Both the position numbers and the translations under genes were made by a program. A DNA stretch of 11,596 bases from an uncultured Clostridia bacterium. Its GTDB lineage: Bacteria > Bacillota > Clostridia > Christensenellales > Borkfalkiaceae. The stretch lies in NCBI GenBank assembly GCA_944338265.1, contig CALVLO010000035.1, forward strand, positions 1 through 11,596, written 5' to 3'. The notes beneath the pieces were generated by a model. It was not told the DNA's origin and did not search any database. It saw nothing but the letters and a program-made list of their open reading frames with translations. This document shows positions 1 to 6,443 of the stretch, piece by piece. Each line of letters opens with the position of its first letter. Position 1 is the first letter of the stretch.

Positions 1-850
1 CGCCGCTTTGGTCAACCTTCTCCGCGCCTCCTGCGGAGGTGTAGCGGTATAAGCCGTTTTGGTATGCGCTGTCCGGCGTGGCTTTGTCGACGGAGAAATA
101 GATCGCCCCGTTAAAACAGGCAATGCTGCTCAGCCCGTTTACAGGGCGGGAAACCGCATCGAGCGGCGCGCCCGTCGGACCCGTTCCGCCGACGGTATCG
201 TAGGTGTACAGCGTCGTGTTGTGCGTCACATAGTAGAGCGTGCCCTGCGCATACGCCATATAGACGCTTCCCGCATATTGGTTGTAGGAGGCGAGTTCTT
301 CCTGCGCGGTCGAAACGAGATTGTTCATCGGGTAGCGGCGCAAATAGAGGACGTCGTTATCGATGACGCCCGTATAGAGATAGCCGCCTTCGATCAGGAA
401 TGTGCTGCAAGAGATGGCGGTAAGCGCCGTAGCGGTTTGGGTGGAAAAATCGTAGCGGTAGAGGCTGCCCTGCACGGAGAAGTAGAGCGTCTCGTCATCG
501 GAGAAGTTGATCGTGCCGATATCGGGGGCGGGGGATGCTATGCCCTGCGTGGGCGTATATGCAGTGTATTCGCCCGTTGCGCGCTCATAGAGATAGAGCG
601 TTGTGCCATCGGCAATGGCGACAAAGTTTTCGCACATTGCGATCGAAGAAGGTTTTTCAAGCGGTAAATACTCCTCGTAGCGTTCGGGGAGGAAGAGTGA
701 GGCGTTTTGCGTTGTCAGTTGGGTGGAAGTTGTGCGCGCGGCGGAGGTTTCTGCCGCGGCGGCGTCTTCACGGGGCGGAAGCGCGGCGCAGCCGATGCCC
801 AATGCAAGCAGGGCGGCAAGCGCGGCGCAAGCTGTCTTTCGTACTATCAT
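1..850 (-). CDS. Exported lipoprotein-like beta-propeller protein (3' end outside window)
   Basis: The open frame starts at an ATG at 850 and runs off the left edge after 283 codons without a stop, so the C-terminus is not visible. The N-terminus is a signal peptide: charged MIVRK, then a hydrophobic Ala/Leu stretch ending LGIGC, with Cys at residue 21. This resembles a lipobox, but Gly at -3 is atypical, so lipid anchoring is uncertain. An Ala/Thr/Ser-rich linker (about residues 22-50) follows, then repeated units with LYLY, LYFS, LYRY, LYYV, IYFS and LYRY strands roughly every 20-45 residues. These look like blades of a DUF5050/TolB-like beta-propeller, so an extracytoplasmic surface sensor or binding protein is plausible; the ligand is unknown. 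A promoter lies directly upstream and predicts a transcript beginning at or next to the ATG. The plus-strand frame at 59-667 is its shadow. Confidence 0.82.
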   Translation of the reverse strand, partial: MIVRKTACAALAALLALGIGCAALPPREDAAAAETSAARTTSTQLTTQNASLFLPERYEEYLPLEKPSSIAMCENFVAIADGTTLYLYERATGEYTAYTPTQGIASPAPDIGTINFSDDETLYFSVQGSLYRYDFSTQTATALTAISCSTFLIEGGYLYTGVIDNDVLYLRRYPMNNLVSTAQEELASYNQYAGSVYMAYAQGTLYYVTHNTTLYTYDTVGGTGPTGAPLDAVSRPVNGLSSIACFNGAIYFSVDKATPDSAYQNGLYRYTSAGGAEKVDQSG

Positions 851-856
851 ATCCCT

Positions 857-885
857 ATTATAACACGCGCGCACAAAAATTTCAA
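857..885 (-). promoter_or_regulatory. SigA-type promoter for the exported propeller protein
   Basis: On the minus strand, TTGAAA (885-880) and a perfect TATAAT (862-857) are separated by exactly 17 nt. Only six nt (AGGGAT) separate the -10 from the ATG at 850, so transcription should start at or within a base of the start codon. The AGGG could act as an SD only if transcription began further upstream. Confidence 0.8.
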
Positions 886-1016
886 TTGCCTTACCACAAA
901 AAATCCGCAAAGATGCGCAAAAATCGTCTCCGCGGCAGTCCGGCGCGCGCAATGCAGGGGAGTGCCCGCCGTCCACATCCCATCCGCATCGCGGGGGGAT
1001 GCAAAAATTTTCAATT
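874..1016. repeat. Two copies of a CAAAAATTT(T)CAATT motif
   Basis: CAAAAATTTCAATT at 874-887 recurs as CAAAAATTTTCAATT at 1002-1016, the same direction and one T longer. The first copy contains the minus-strand -35 hexamer (reverse complement TTGAAA). The second lies just before the candidate plus-strand promoter at 1020. Paired AT-rich sites flanking divergent promoters could be a regulator's operators, but chance similarity in AT-rich intergenic DNA is possible. Confidence 0.4.
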
Positions 1017-1019
1017 TTT

Positions 1020-1048
1020 TTGGCATATAGGCAGCCGTCTGTCATATT
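1020..1048 (+). promoter_or_regulatory. Candidate promoter for the phage-like regulator
   Basis: TTGGCA (1020-1025), a 17-nt spacer, then CATATT (1043-1048) give a plausible SigA-like promoter, five of six and four of six matches to consensus. It would yield a leader of about 70 nt before the ATG at 1123. The alternative -10-like TAAGAT near 1056-1061 has no good -35 at normal spacing. Confidence 0.4.
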
Positions 1049-1091
1049 TCAATGATAAGATAAAAATGCAAACATACGTTCGGATTTGCAA

Positions 1092-1110
1092 TGCGCTTTG
1101 CGGAGGCGCA
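1092..1110 (+). promoter_or_regulatory. Small inverted repeat just upstream of the regulator's SD
   Basis: TGCGC (1092-1096) pairs with GCGCA (1106-1110) across a 9-nt loop. It ends two bases before the GGAGGG ribosome-binding site (1112-1117) of the regulator gene. It could be an RNA hairpin modulating translation or a DNA operator, but a 5-bp stem in GC-rich DNA is weak evidence. Confidence 0.25.
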
Positions 1111-1122
1111 GGGAGGGAGCAA

Positions 1123-1809
1123 ATGGAATATGACTATGTAAAGGTGATCTTATATGCCTATCCGCACCTTGCCGCGCTTGCGGAGGCGGTGGGCATCGGG
1201 GCGGAGAACAAGGCGTACCTTTCCTTCCGCGGCGGGGAGAGCGCGCTCGCGCTTGCGGAGAAGATCGCGGAGGAGCTCGCCGTCAAGAGCCGCCTTCTTG
1301 CACTGTTGGAGGATGCGGAGGTGGCGGTGGGGGCGTGCTCGCGCGAGGAGCGGTTTTTGCTCGAATACAAGTACTTCCGCCGCAAGCGGGTATTGCGCGA
1401 GGCGTATGCGGGGATGACGATGGCGTGTTCGGAGCGCCACTATTTCCGCCGTCAGGCGGCGCTGCTGCGCAAAATGGCGTCGCAGTTTTGCCTGCGCGGC
1501 TGGACGGAGGCGGCGTTCCTGCGGGCGTTTGGCAGCTTTTCGCCCTTCCTGCGGGCGCTTGCGGCGCTCTCCGCGGGGCGGGAGAAGGCGCTCGTGCCCC
1601 ACCGCAGCAAGCGGGAGATCGCCTTCCGCATTCAGAAATCGGAGGAGTGCGAGGCGGGGCGCTTGCCGCGCAGGACGAGCACGGCGATCACGACGGTCGC
1701 CGCGCAGATGAGGCAGATGACGACGATGGGCACGACGCTCTCCGAAGGCGACTCCTCGGGTGCGGGGGCTGCTGTCTCGCCGCCCTCACCCGCCAGCGCG
1801 GCGAGATAG
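1123..1809 (+). CDS. Sigma-region-4/ArpU-like phage transcriptional regulator
   Basis: The ATG at 1123 has a strong SD (GGAGGG, 1112-1117), giving 228 residues; an in-frame open extension back to 535 is antisense to the upstream gene and is not coding. Residues about 70-121 (SREERFLLEYKYF, then SERHYFRRQAALLRKMA) match the helix-turn-helix pattern of ArpU/RinA/DUF1492-type proteins, which resemble sigma-70 region 4 and activate late phage genes. Residues 1-65 are helical and may dimerise. The likely role is turning on the head operon downstream. Oddly, residues from about 170 to the stop are encoded opposite the membrane segment of the convergent gene and have a composition (Arg, Thr, Gly, Ser, Pro-rich) typical of antisense reading. 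The original stop may have been lost. The HTH assignment is moderately sure; the targets are inference. Confidence 0.7.
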   Translation: MEYDYVKVILYAYPHLAALAEAVGIGAENKAYLSFRGGESALALAEKIAEELAVKSRLLALLEDAEVAVGACSREERFLLEYKYFRRKRVLREAYAGMTMACSERHYFRRQAALLRKMASQFCLRGWTEAAFLRAFGSFSPFLRALAALSAGREKALVPHRSKREIAFRIQKSEECEAGRLPRRTSTAITTVAAQMRQMTTMGTTLSEGDSSGAGAAVSPPSPASAAR

Positions 1810-2315
1810 TCCTCGTTGCGCTCAAAGTCTACGGGCTCCGATGCGGGCACATAGCCGAAGGTCTCGCCGTCGTACACATAAAAATAGAGCTGCCCGCCCT
1901 CGGTGCGTTCGCCGTAGTAGACGAAGGTGCGCTCCACGCTGGAAAAGGCGGTATCGCCGAGCCCGCCCGCATCGGGCAGGGTGTAGGAGAGCGTCACCTG
2001 CTTGCGCAGATAGGGCCGCGCGGGAACAAATGCAACGGGGAGGAGCTGCTCGGTGCGGCAGTAGCCGAGGAGCTTTTTGTAGGGGGCGTCGTCGGTGAGG
2101 TATTCCACCGTGCTGTACACCTCGCCCTTCTCTAAAACGCGCACATAGTAGGTGGCGGGCAGCAAAAACAGGCGGCTGTCTTCGTTTTCGGCGGCGTAGA
2201 ACCAGACGTCCTCCGTGGGCGCAACGGCGTAGCCCGCCTCGTCGGCGCGGGCAGAGAGGGGCGCGGGCAGGGCGAGCGCCATGATCAGGCACAGGGAGAG
2301 AAAAAATACTTTCAT
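1632..2315 (-). CDS. Secreted membrane-anchored SH3-like protein
   Basis: Starting at the ATG at 2315 the product has 227 residues. Residues 1-24 form a signal peptide (MKVFFLSLCLIMALALP) with a likely cut after Ala-Arg-Ala. Two SH3b-like segments follow, one around residues 55-90 (YYVRVLEKGEVYSTVEY ending LLGYCRTEQL), the other around 130-160 (VYYGERTEGG ending FGYVPASEPV). An acidic Pro/Ser linker (about 177-193), a transmembrane helix (about 194-215) and a short basic tail complete a type I membrane topology. The domains should face the wall, where SH3b folds often bind peptidoglycan. It points against the phage genes and splits regulator from terL; its last 178 bp overlap the regulator. 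It could be a host gene, or cargo of the cassette. An ATG at 2324 (Met-Ala-Arg-Met) is an alternative start. Confidence 0.8.
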   Translation of the reverse strand: MKVFFLSLCLIMALALPAPLSARADEAGYAVAPTEDVWFYAAENEDSRLFLLPATYYVRVLEKGEVYSTVEYLTDDAPYKKLLGYCRTEQLLPVAFVPARPYLRKQVTLSYTLPDAGGLGDTAFSSVERTFVYYGERTEGGQLYFYVYDGETFGYVPASEPVDFERNEDYLAALAGEGGETAAPAPEESPSESVVPIVVICLICAATVVIAVLVLRGKRPASHSSDF

Positions 2316-2322
2316 ACGCGCC

Positions 2323-2328
2323 ATTATA
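2323..2328 (-). promoter_or_regulatory. TATAAT -10 element for the SH3-like protein
   Basis: A perfect TATAAT on the minus strand (2328-2323) ends seven nt before the ATG at 2315, with GGCGCGT between and no SD. Transcription from it would begin at about the start codon, giving a leaderless mRNA. No convincing TTGACA-like -35 sits at 16-18 nt, so the promoter may be weak or activator dependent. Confidence 0.55.
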
Positions 2329-2369
2329 GCGCGGCGCCTGCGGGCGCGAACGGGGCGATTTTGACGAAT

Positions 2370-3833
2370 ATGGGCGAAGATAGGCAGAATGCGGTGGCGA
2401 TCTTCCGACTGCGGGCGGTGGAGCGGGAGCTCGCGCGGCGGCGGGATGCAGATGCGCTCGCACGCTACAACAGAGGGCGGAAAAAGCACAAAAAGCAGAT
2501 CGCTTTCCACAAGTGCCCGAAGCGCAACCGCTGGGTGTTCGGCGGCAACCGCTCGGGCAAGACGGAGTGCGGCGCGGTGGAGGCGGTCTGGCTCGCCCGC
2601 GGGGTGCATCCCTATAAAAAGAACAAGCCGAACGTGTTCGGCTGGGTGGTCTCGCTCACGCAGCAGGTGCAGCGGGACGTGGCGCAGAAAAAGATCTTGC
2701 ACTACCTCCGCCCCGATCAGATCGCAGATGTCGTGATGGTGAGCGGCAGGAAGGATAATCCCGCCGCGGGCGTCGTCGATCAGATCGTCGTCAAAAACGC
2801 CTTCGGCGGGACGAGCGTCATCGGCTTCAAGAGCTGCGATCAGGGCAGAGAGCGCTTTCAGGGGAGCTCTTTGGACTTCGTGTGGTTCGACGAAGAGCCC
2901 CCGCGCGAGATCTACGAGGAGTGCCGCATGCGCGTGCTCGATAAGCGCGGCGAGATCTTCGGCACGATGACCCCCTTAAAGGGGCTTACGTTCGCCTACG
3001 AAGAGATCTATCTCAACCGCAGCGGCGATCCCGAGATCTGGTACGAGTTCATGGAGTGGGCGGATAATCCCTTCCTCCCCAAAGGGGAGATCGAAGCGCT
3101 CTCCCGCTCGATGGACGAGGCGACGCTGCAATCCCGCCGCTACGGGCGCTTCGCCGCGCGGGAGGGGCTCGTCTATCCCGAGTTTGATGAGCGCGTGCAC
3201 GTCATCGAGCCCTTTGCCATCCCGCCTTCCTGGCAGGAGACCATCTCCATCGACCCCGGGCTGAAAAACCCGCTCTCGGCGCATTGGTATGCGGTGGATT
3301 ACGATGGCAACGTGTATGTGGTGGCGGAGCACTATGCGGCGGGGCAGGATGTCAACTTCCACGCCCGCGCCATCCGCGCCGTCTGCGAAAAGCTCGGCTG
3401 GAAGCAGGAGAGCGGCGGGCGATATGCGGCGCTCATCGATTCCGCCGCGGGCTGCAGAACGCTCGCCGCGTCCAAGTCGGTGGCGGAGCTCTTCTATGAG
3501 CAGGGCATCCTCGCGGATACCCGCGTCGATAAGGATGTGTTCGCGGGCGTCGAGCGCGTCAAGCTCTATCTCGATCATCAAAACGGGCTGCCCGATCTGT
3601 ACATTTTTTCGGGCTGCGTGAATATGATCCGCGAGTTCAAGAGCTATTTTTGGGGGAGCGGCGAGAGCCCCGTCAAGCGGGACGATCACGCTATGGACGA
3701 GCTGCGCTACTTTCTGATGAGCCGCCCCAAGCCCGCCGTGCGTGCGGCGGAAAAGGGGGAGATCGCCCGCGATAAGGAGCGGCGCATCCGCAAACTCCGC
3801 GCGGCACGGCGCGCCACGCCGAGATCAAATTAG
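2370..3833 (+). CDS. terL: Phage terminase large subunit (TerL)
   Basis: ATPase-nuclease that drives DNA into the procapsid and cuts concatemers. From the ATG at 2370 it has 487 residues, a normal TerL length. The N-terminal motor shows Walker A (GGNRSGKTE, about 58-66), Walker B (FVWFDEE, about 170-176) with catalytic Glu, and a coupling motif GTMTPLKG (about 198-205). The C-terminal RNase H-like nuclease shows SIDPG (Asp about 295), ALIDSAAG (Asp about 357) and DDHAMDELRYF (Asp about 438, 439 and 443). All key residues are present, so the enzyme looks functional. It is of the Terminase_6 type. The start is uncertain: neither ATG 2370 nor the in-frame TTG at 2361 has a good SD (only a weak GGGGCGA before the TTG). 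It lies 54 bp from the divergent SH3-like gene. Confidence 0.93.
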   Translation: MGEDRQNAVAIFRLRAVERELARRRDADALARYNRGRKKHKKQIAFHKCPKRNRWVFGGNRSGKTECGAVEAVWLARGVHPYKKNKPNVFGWVVSLTQQVQRDVAQKKILHYLRPDQIADVVMVSGRKDNPAAGVVDQIVVKNAFGGTSVIGFKSCDQGRERFQGSSLDFVWFDEEPPREIYEECRMRVLDKRGEIFGTMTPLKGLTFAYEEIYLNRSGDPEIWYEFMEWADNPFLPKGEIEALSRSMDEATLQSRRYGRFAAREGLVYPEFDERVHVIEPFAIPPSWQETISIDPGLKNPLSAHWYAVDYDGNVYVVAEHYAAGQDVNFHARAIRAVCEKLGWKQESGGRYAALIDSAAGCRTLAASKSVAELFYEQGILADTRVDKDVFAGVERVKLYLDHQNGLPDLYIFSGCVNMIREFKSYFWGSGESPVKRDDHAMDELRYFLMSRPKPAVRAAEKGEIARDKERRIRKLRAARRATPRSN

Positions 3834-3835
3834 GG

Positions 3836-3881
3836 GCACCCATGTCCGCGGTGCGGGCAAAGAAAAACTGCCATGTGGCAG
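3836..3881 (+). other. Two small inverted repeats between terL and the TerS-like gene
   Basis: In the 64-bp gap GCACC (3836-3840) pairs with GGTGC (3850-3854), and CTGCCATGTGGCAG (3868-3881) is a near-perfect palindrome. No T-run follows, so they are not a classical terminator. They might stabilise or process mRNA, or form a protein-binding site near terL such as a packaging-recognition site. Nothing proves a role. Confidence 0.35.
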
Positions 3882-3897
3882 GTATGACGGGGGGAAT

Positions 3898-4167
3898 ATG
3901 CAGGACGAGAGGATACGCGGCGCCGTGCTCAAAGTTGCGCTCGGCTTTTCGATGGAGGAGGTGACGGAGGAGTACGGCATGGAGGATGGCGAGCTCAAAC
4001 TCGTCAAGCGCAAGGAGACGAAGAAGGACGTCCCGCCCGATCTGAGGGCGGTGAAGTTCCTCATGGAGGAGGAAGACGTCGCTTCGCTCTCCGATGAACA
4101 ACTCATGGCGGAGCGTGCGCGCCTCCTCCGCGAACTGAGCAAAGAGGGCGCGCAGGAGGAAGTATGA
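3898..4167 (+). CDS. Small HTH protein, candidate terminase small subunit
   Basis: The ATG at 3898 follows a G-rich SD (GGGGGGAAT) and gives 89 residues. Residues about 5-38 (VLKVALGFSMEEVTEEYG) fit a helix-turn-helix. The TKKDVPPDLRAVKFLME segment (about 41-57) resembles the PPDxxAxxFWL signature of small terminase subunits in Firmicutes phages, and the end (SDEQLMAERARLLREL) is helical and charged as in oligomerising TerS tails. A TerS would bind packaging-initiation DNA and load TerL. The gene is short for a TerS, and it lies after terL rather than before it, which is unusual. Its stop overlaps the portal start by 4 bp (ATGA), so the two are translationally coupled. It might alternatively be a small DNA-binding accessory protein. 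Confidence 0.55.
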   Translation: MQDERIRGAVLKVALGFSMEEVTEEYGMEDGELKLVKRKETKKDVPPDLRAVKFLMEEEDVASLSDEQLMAERARLLRELSKEGAQEEV

Positions 4168-6014
4168 CGCAGCAGGAAGCAAGAAGGGAAGAGCGCCGCC
4201 GCGCGGCGCTCGCACGGGAAGTGGAAGAGGACTTTGCGGCGCGGCGGGAGGCACGCAAAAATCTTGAGCGCGGCTGGCAGCTCAACATGAATTTTATTGC
4301 GGGAGATCAGTACTGCGATATCGACGGCACGGGGGAGCTCGCGGCGGAGGATGCGGCGTTCTATTGGCAGTCGCGCAAGGTATTCAATCACATTGCGCCC
4401 GCCATCGAAACGCGCCTCGCGCGGCTCGCCAAGGTGCGCCCCGCGCTGGAGGTGCGTGCATTCTCCGATTCGGATGACGACATGCGCACCGCGCGGCTGT
4501 GCTCCAATATTTTGCGCTCGGTGAAGGGGCGCATCGATCTCGACGGCGTCATCTCCCGCGCGACGCAGTGGTCGGAGACGTGCGGCACGGCGTTTTACAA
4601 GATCGTCTGGAATTTTTCGGAGGGGAACGTCATCGGGACGGACGAGACGGGTCACCCCGTCCGCGAGGGGGATGCGAACGTCGTCGCGCTCTCGCCCTTC
4701 GAGGTCTATCCCGATAACATCGCCGCCGAGAGCATGGAGGAGGTCGCGAGCATCATCCACGCCAAAGCCGTCTCCGCCCAAGAGATCTTCGAGCGGTTCG
4801 GCGTGGAGGTCGCGGGGAGCAAGGTGGAAGATTTCGCCTTCGTGCCCTATTCGGCGGCAGGGGGCTGGAAGCGCCCCTACGAAGGGGGCGCGCGCCCCGC
4901 GTTGGAGGATGCCGCCATCCTCATAGAGCGCTATACCCGCCCGTGCGAGCAATTTCCGCGCGGTCGGTTAGAGATCGTGGCGGCGGGGAAGCTGCTCTTC
5001 GAGGGCGATCTGCCCTACGAGAACGGCGACCGCGGCGAGCGCACGCTGCCCTTTGTGCGGCAGGCGTGCATCCCGCTTGCGGGCGCGTTCTTCGGGACGT
5101 GCGTGGTGGACAGGATGATCCCGCTCCAGCGCGCGTACAATGCAGTCCGCAACCGCAAGCACGAGTTTTTGAACCGCCTGACGATGGGGGTCATCGCGGT
5201 GGAGGATGGCTCGGTGGATGCCGAGGAATTGGCGGAGGAGGGGCTCTATCCCGGGAAAGTGCTCGTCTACCGCCAAGGCGCGGCAAAGCCGGAGTTCCTC
5301 CCCTGCGGGACGCTTCCGAGCGAGTTTGAGATGGAGGAAGAGCGCATCGAGAATGAGTTCGTGCTCGTTTCGGGCATGAGCGAGGTCTCGCGCAATTCGG
5401 CGAACCCGACCAACGTCACCTCGGCAGTCGGCTTGCAGCTCCTCATCGATCAGGATACCACCCGCATGCAGATGAGCGTGGAGAGCGTGGAACGGGCGGT
5501 CAGAGAGGCGGGGAAACAGATCCTGCATCTCTACCGTCAGTTCGCGGGCGAACGGCGCATCCTCCGCATGACGGGCGTGGGCGGGGAAGCGGAGTTCGTC
5601 TCCTTTGCGGCGAGCGATATCTCGGCAGACGACATCGAGTTTTTGCCGGGGTACGAACGCACGGCGGCGGAGCGGCGGGAGGAGATCTTGCAGCTCTTCT
5701 CGCTCGGGCTGCTCACGGGGGAGGACGGAAAGCTCTCGGATGAGGCGCGCTCGCGCGTGTTGGAAGCGCTCGGGTACGGCTCCTTCGGGAACGCGCGGGA
5801 TATTTCGCATCTGCACTTAAAAAAGGCGGAGCGGGAAAATGTCCTGCTGGCGCAGGCGGAGGTGGAAGCGGCGGAGTACGACGATCATGCGTTGCACATC
5901 GCCGAACACATCCGCGCCCTGCTTTCGGGCGGGGAAGAACATGCAGCGGTACGGGAGCGCGTGGAGCGCCACATCGCCTCCCACCGCAAAAAAATGGAGG
6001 GGAGGGAGCAATGA
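4164..6014 (+). CDS. Phage portal protein (P22-type)
   Basis: Forms the twelve-fold ring at one capsid vertex through which DNA enters and to which the neck binds. The product has 616 residues, nearer the large P22-like portals than the roughly 400-residue HK97 type. The N-terminus is a charged helix, followed by WQLNMNFIAGDQY (about 38-50) and FNHIAPAIETRLARLAKVRP (about 74-93), a pattern typical of portal N-terminal wing domains. ALSPFEVYPDN (about 172-182) is another common portal motif. A helical segment around residues 405-460 (MSEVSRNSANPTNVTSAVG, then QMSVESVERAVREAGKQIL) corresponds to the stem and tunnel region. It starts inside the preceding stop codon with an AGGAGG SD and its own stop overlaps the next gene, so it is mid-operon. 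No frame damage is seen. Confidence 0.88.
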   Translation: MTQQEARREERRRAALAREVEEDFAARREARKNLERGWQLNMNFIAGDQYCDIDGTGELAAEDAAFYWQSRKVFNHIAPAIETRLARLAKVRPALEVRAFSDSDDDMRTARLCSNILRSVKGRIDLDGVISRATQWSETCGTAFYKIVWNFSEGNVIGTDETGHPVREGDANVVALSPFEVYPDNIAAESMEEVASIIHAKAVSAQEIFERFGVEVAGSKVEDFAFVPYSAAGGWKRPYEGGARPALEDAAILIERYTRPCEQFPRGRLEIVAAGKLLFEGDLPYENGDRGERTLPFVRQACIPLAGAFFGTCVVDRMIPLQRAYNAVRNRKHEFLNRLTMGVIAVEDGSVDAEELAEEGLYPGKVLVYRQGAAKPEFLPCGTLPSEFEMEEERIENEFVLVSGMSEVSRNSANPTNVTSAVGLQLLIDQDTTRMQMSVESVERAVREAGKQILHLYRQFAGERRILRMTGVGGEAEFVSFAASDISADDIEFLPGYERTAAERREEILQLFSLGLLTGEDGKLSDEARSRVLEALGYGSFGNARDISHLHLKKAERENVLLAQAEVEAAEYDDHALHIAEHIRALLSGGEEHAAVRERVERHIASHRKKMEGREQ

Positions 6015-6427
6015 AAGAGCAAGAGGAGAACAACGTATTAGATCCCGCGGCGGGCGCGTCCGCCCTGGGGAAATTTAAGGATGCGGAAGCCCTCATGCGC
6101 GCCTATCGGGAGCTCGAGGCGGAATTTACCCGTCGCAGTCAACGCTTAAAGGCGCTCGAAGAGGCAGCCCGCACGGGCGGGGAGGCATCCGCCCCCCAAG
6201 CGCCGCAGGAGGGCGGCGGGGCAGAGGACGGCGAGGCGCTCTATGCGGCAGCCGTCCAAAACGAGGCGGTGCGCAAGCGCATCGTGGGGGACTATCTCGA
6301 GTCGCTCCGCGGCGTGCCGCTGATGGCGGGCGGGGGCGCGCCCGTGCGTGCGCCCGCCCGCCGCATCTCGTCGATCGGCGAGGCAGGCACGCTCGCCCTC
6401 GGCTACCTGCGCAATCACAAATCATAG
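6011..6427 (+). CDS. Putative capsid scaffold protein
   Basis: The product has 138 residues and sits between portal and capsid, the standard place for a scaffold. It begins in the portal stop codon with a GGAGGG SD. Residues about 20-52 (GKFKDAEALMRAYRELEAEF, then TRRSQRLKALEEA) form an amphipathic helix of the coiled-coil type found in small proteins between portal and capsid genes of Firmicutes phages. A low-complexity Gly/Ala/Pro/Gln linker (about 55-75) follows, then a second helix (about 75-101) and a basic C-terminus (RAPARRISSIGEAGTLALGY). Scaffolds typically bind capsid through a basic C-terminal segment. It is about half the length of well-studied scaffolds, consistent with a small procapsid. 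Function rests on position and composition more than on a diagnostic motif. Confidence 0.65.
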   Translation: MKEQEENNVLDPAAGASALGKFKDAEALMRAYRELEAEFTRRSQRLKALEEAARTGGEASAPQAPQEGGGAEDGEALYAAAVQNEAVRKRIVGDYLESLRGVPLMAGGGAPVRAPARRISSIGEAGTLALGYLRNHKS

Positions 6428-6443
6428 ATAAGGAGAGAACTTT

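Noticed and set aside
59..667. 202-codon plus-strand open frame at the left edge
   Set aside because: It is antisense to a minus-strand frame with a signal peptide, repeated LYxY strands and a near-perfect promoter; the plus frame is Arg-rich with no recognisable domain.
535..1122. Upstream extension of the regulator frame (would make 424 residues)
   Set aside because: It crosses the opposite gene and an AT-rich intergenic region. The ATG at 1123 has a strong SD and begins the protein-like sequence.
1335..2135. 266-codon plus-strand frame overlapping the regulator and SH3-like gene
   Set aside because: Low-complexity Gly/Ala/Arg composition expected from out-of-frame GC-rich DNA; it conflicts with two better supported genes.
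2361..2390. TTGACG (2361-2366) with CAGAAT 18 nt on as a terL promoter
   Set aside because: It would start transcription inside terL; the -10 is weak and the TTG is more likely part of the start region.
3825..4952. 375-codon minus-strand frame under the TerS-like and portal genes
   Set aside because: Antisense shadow of portal; no SD or domain, and the portal frame is clearly coding.
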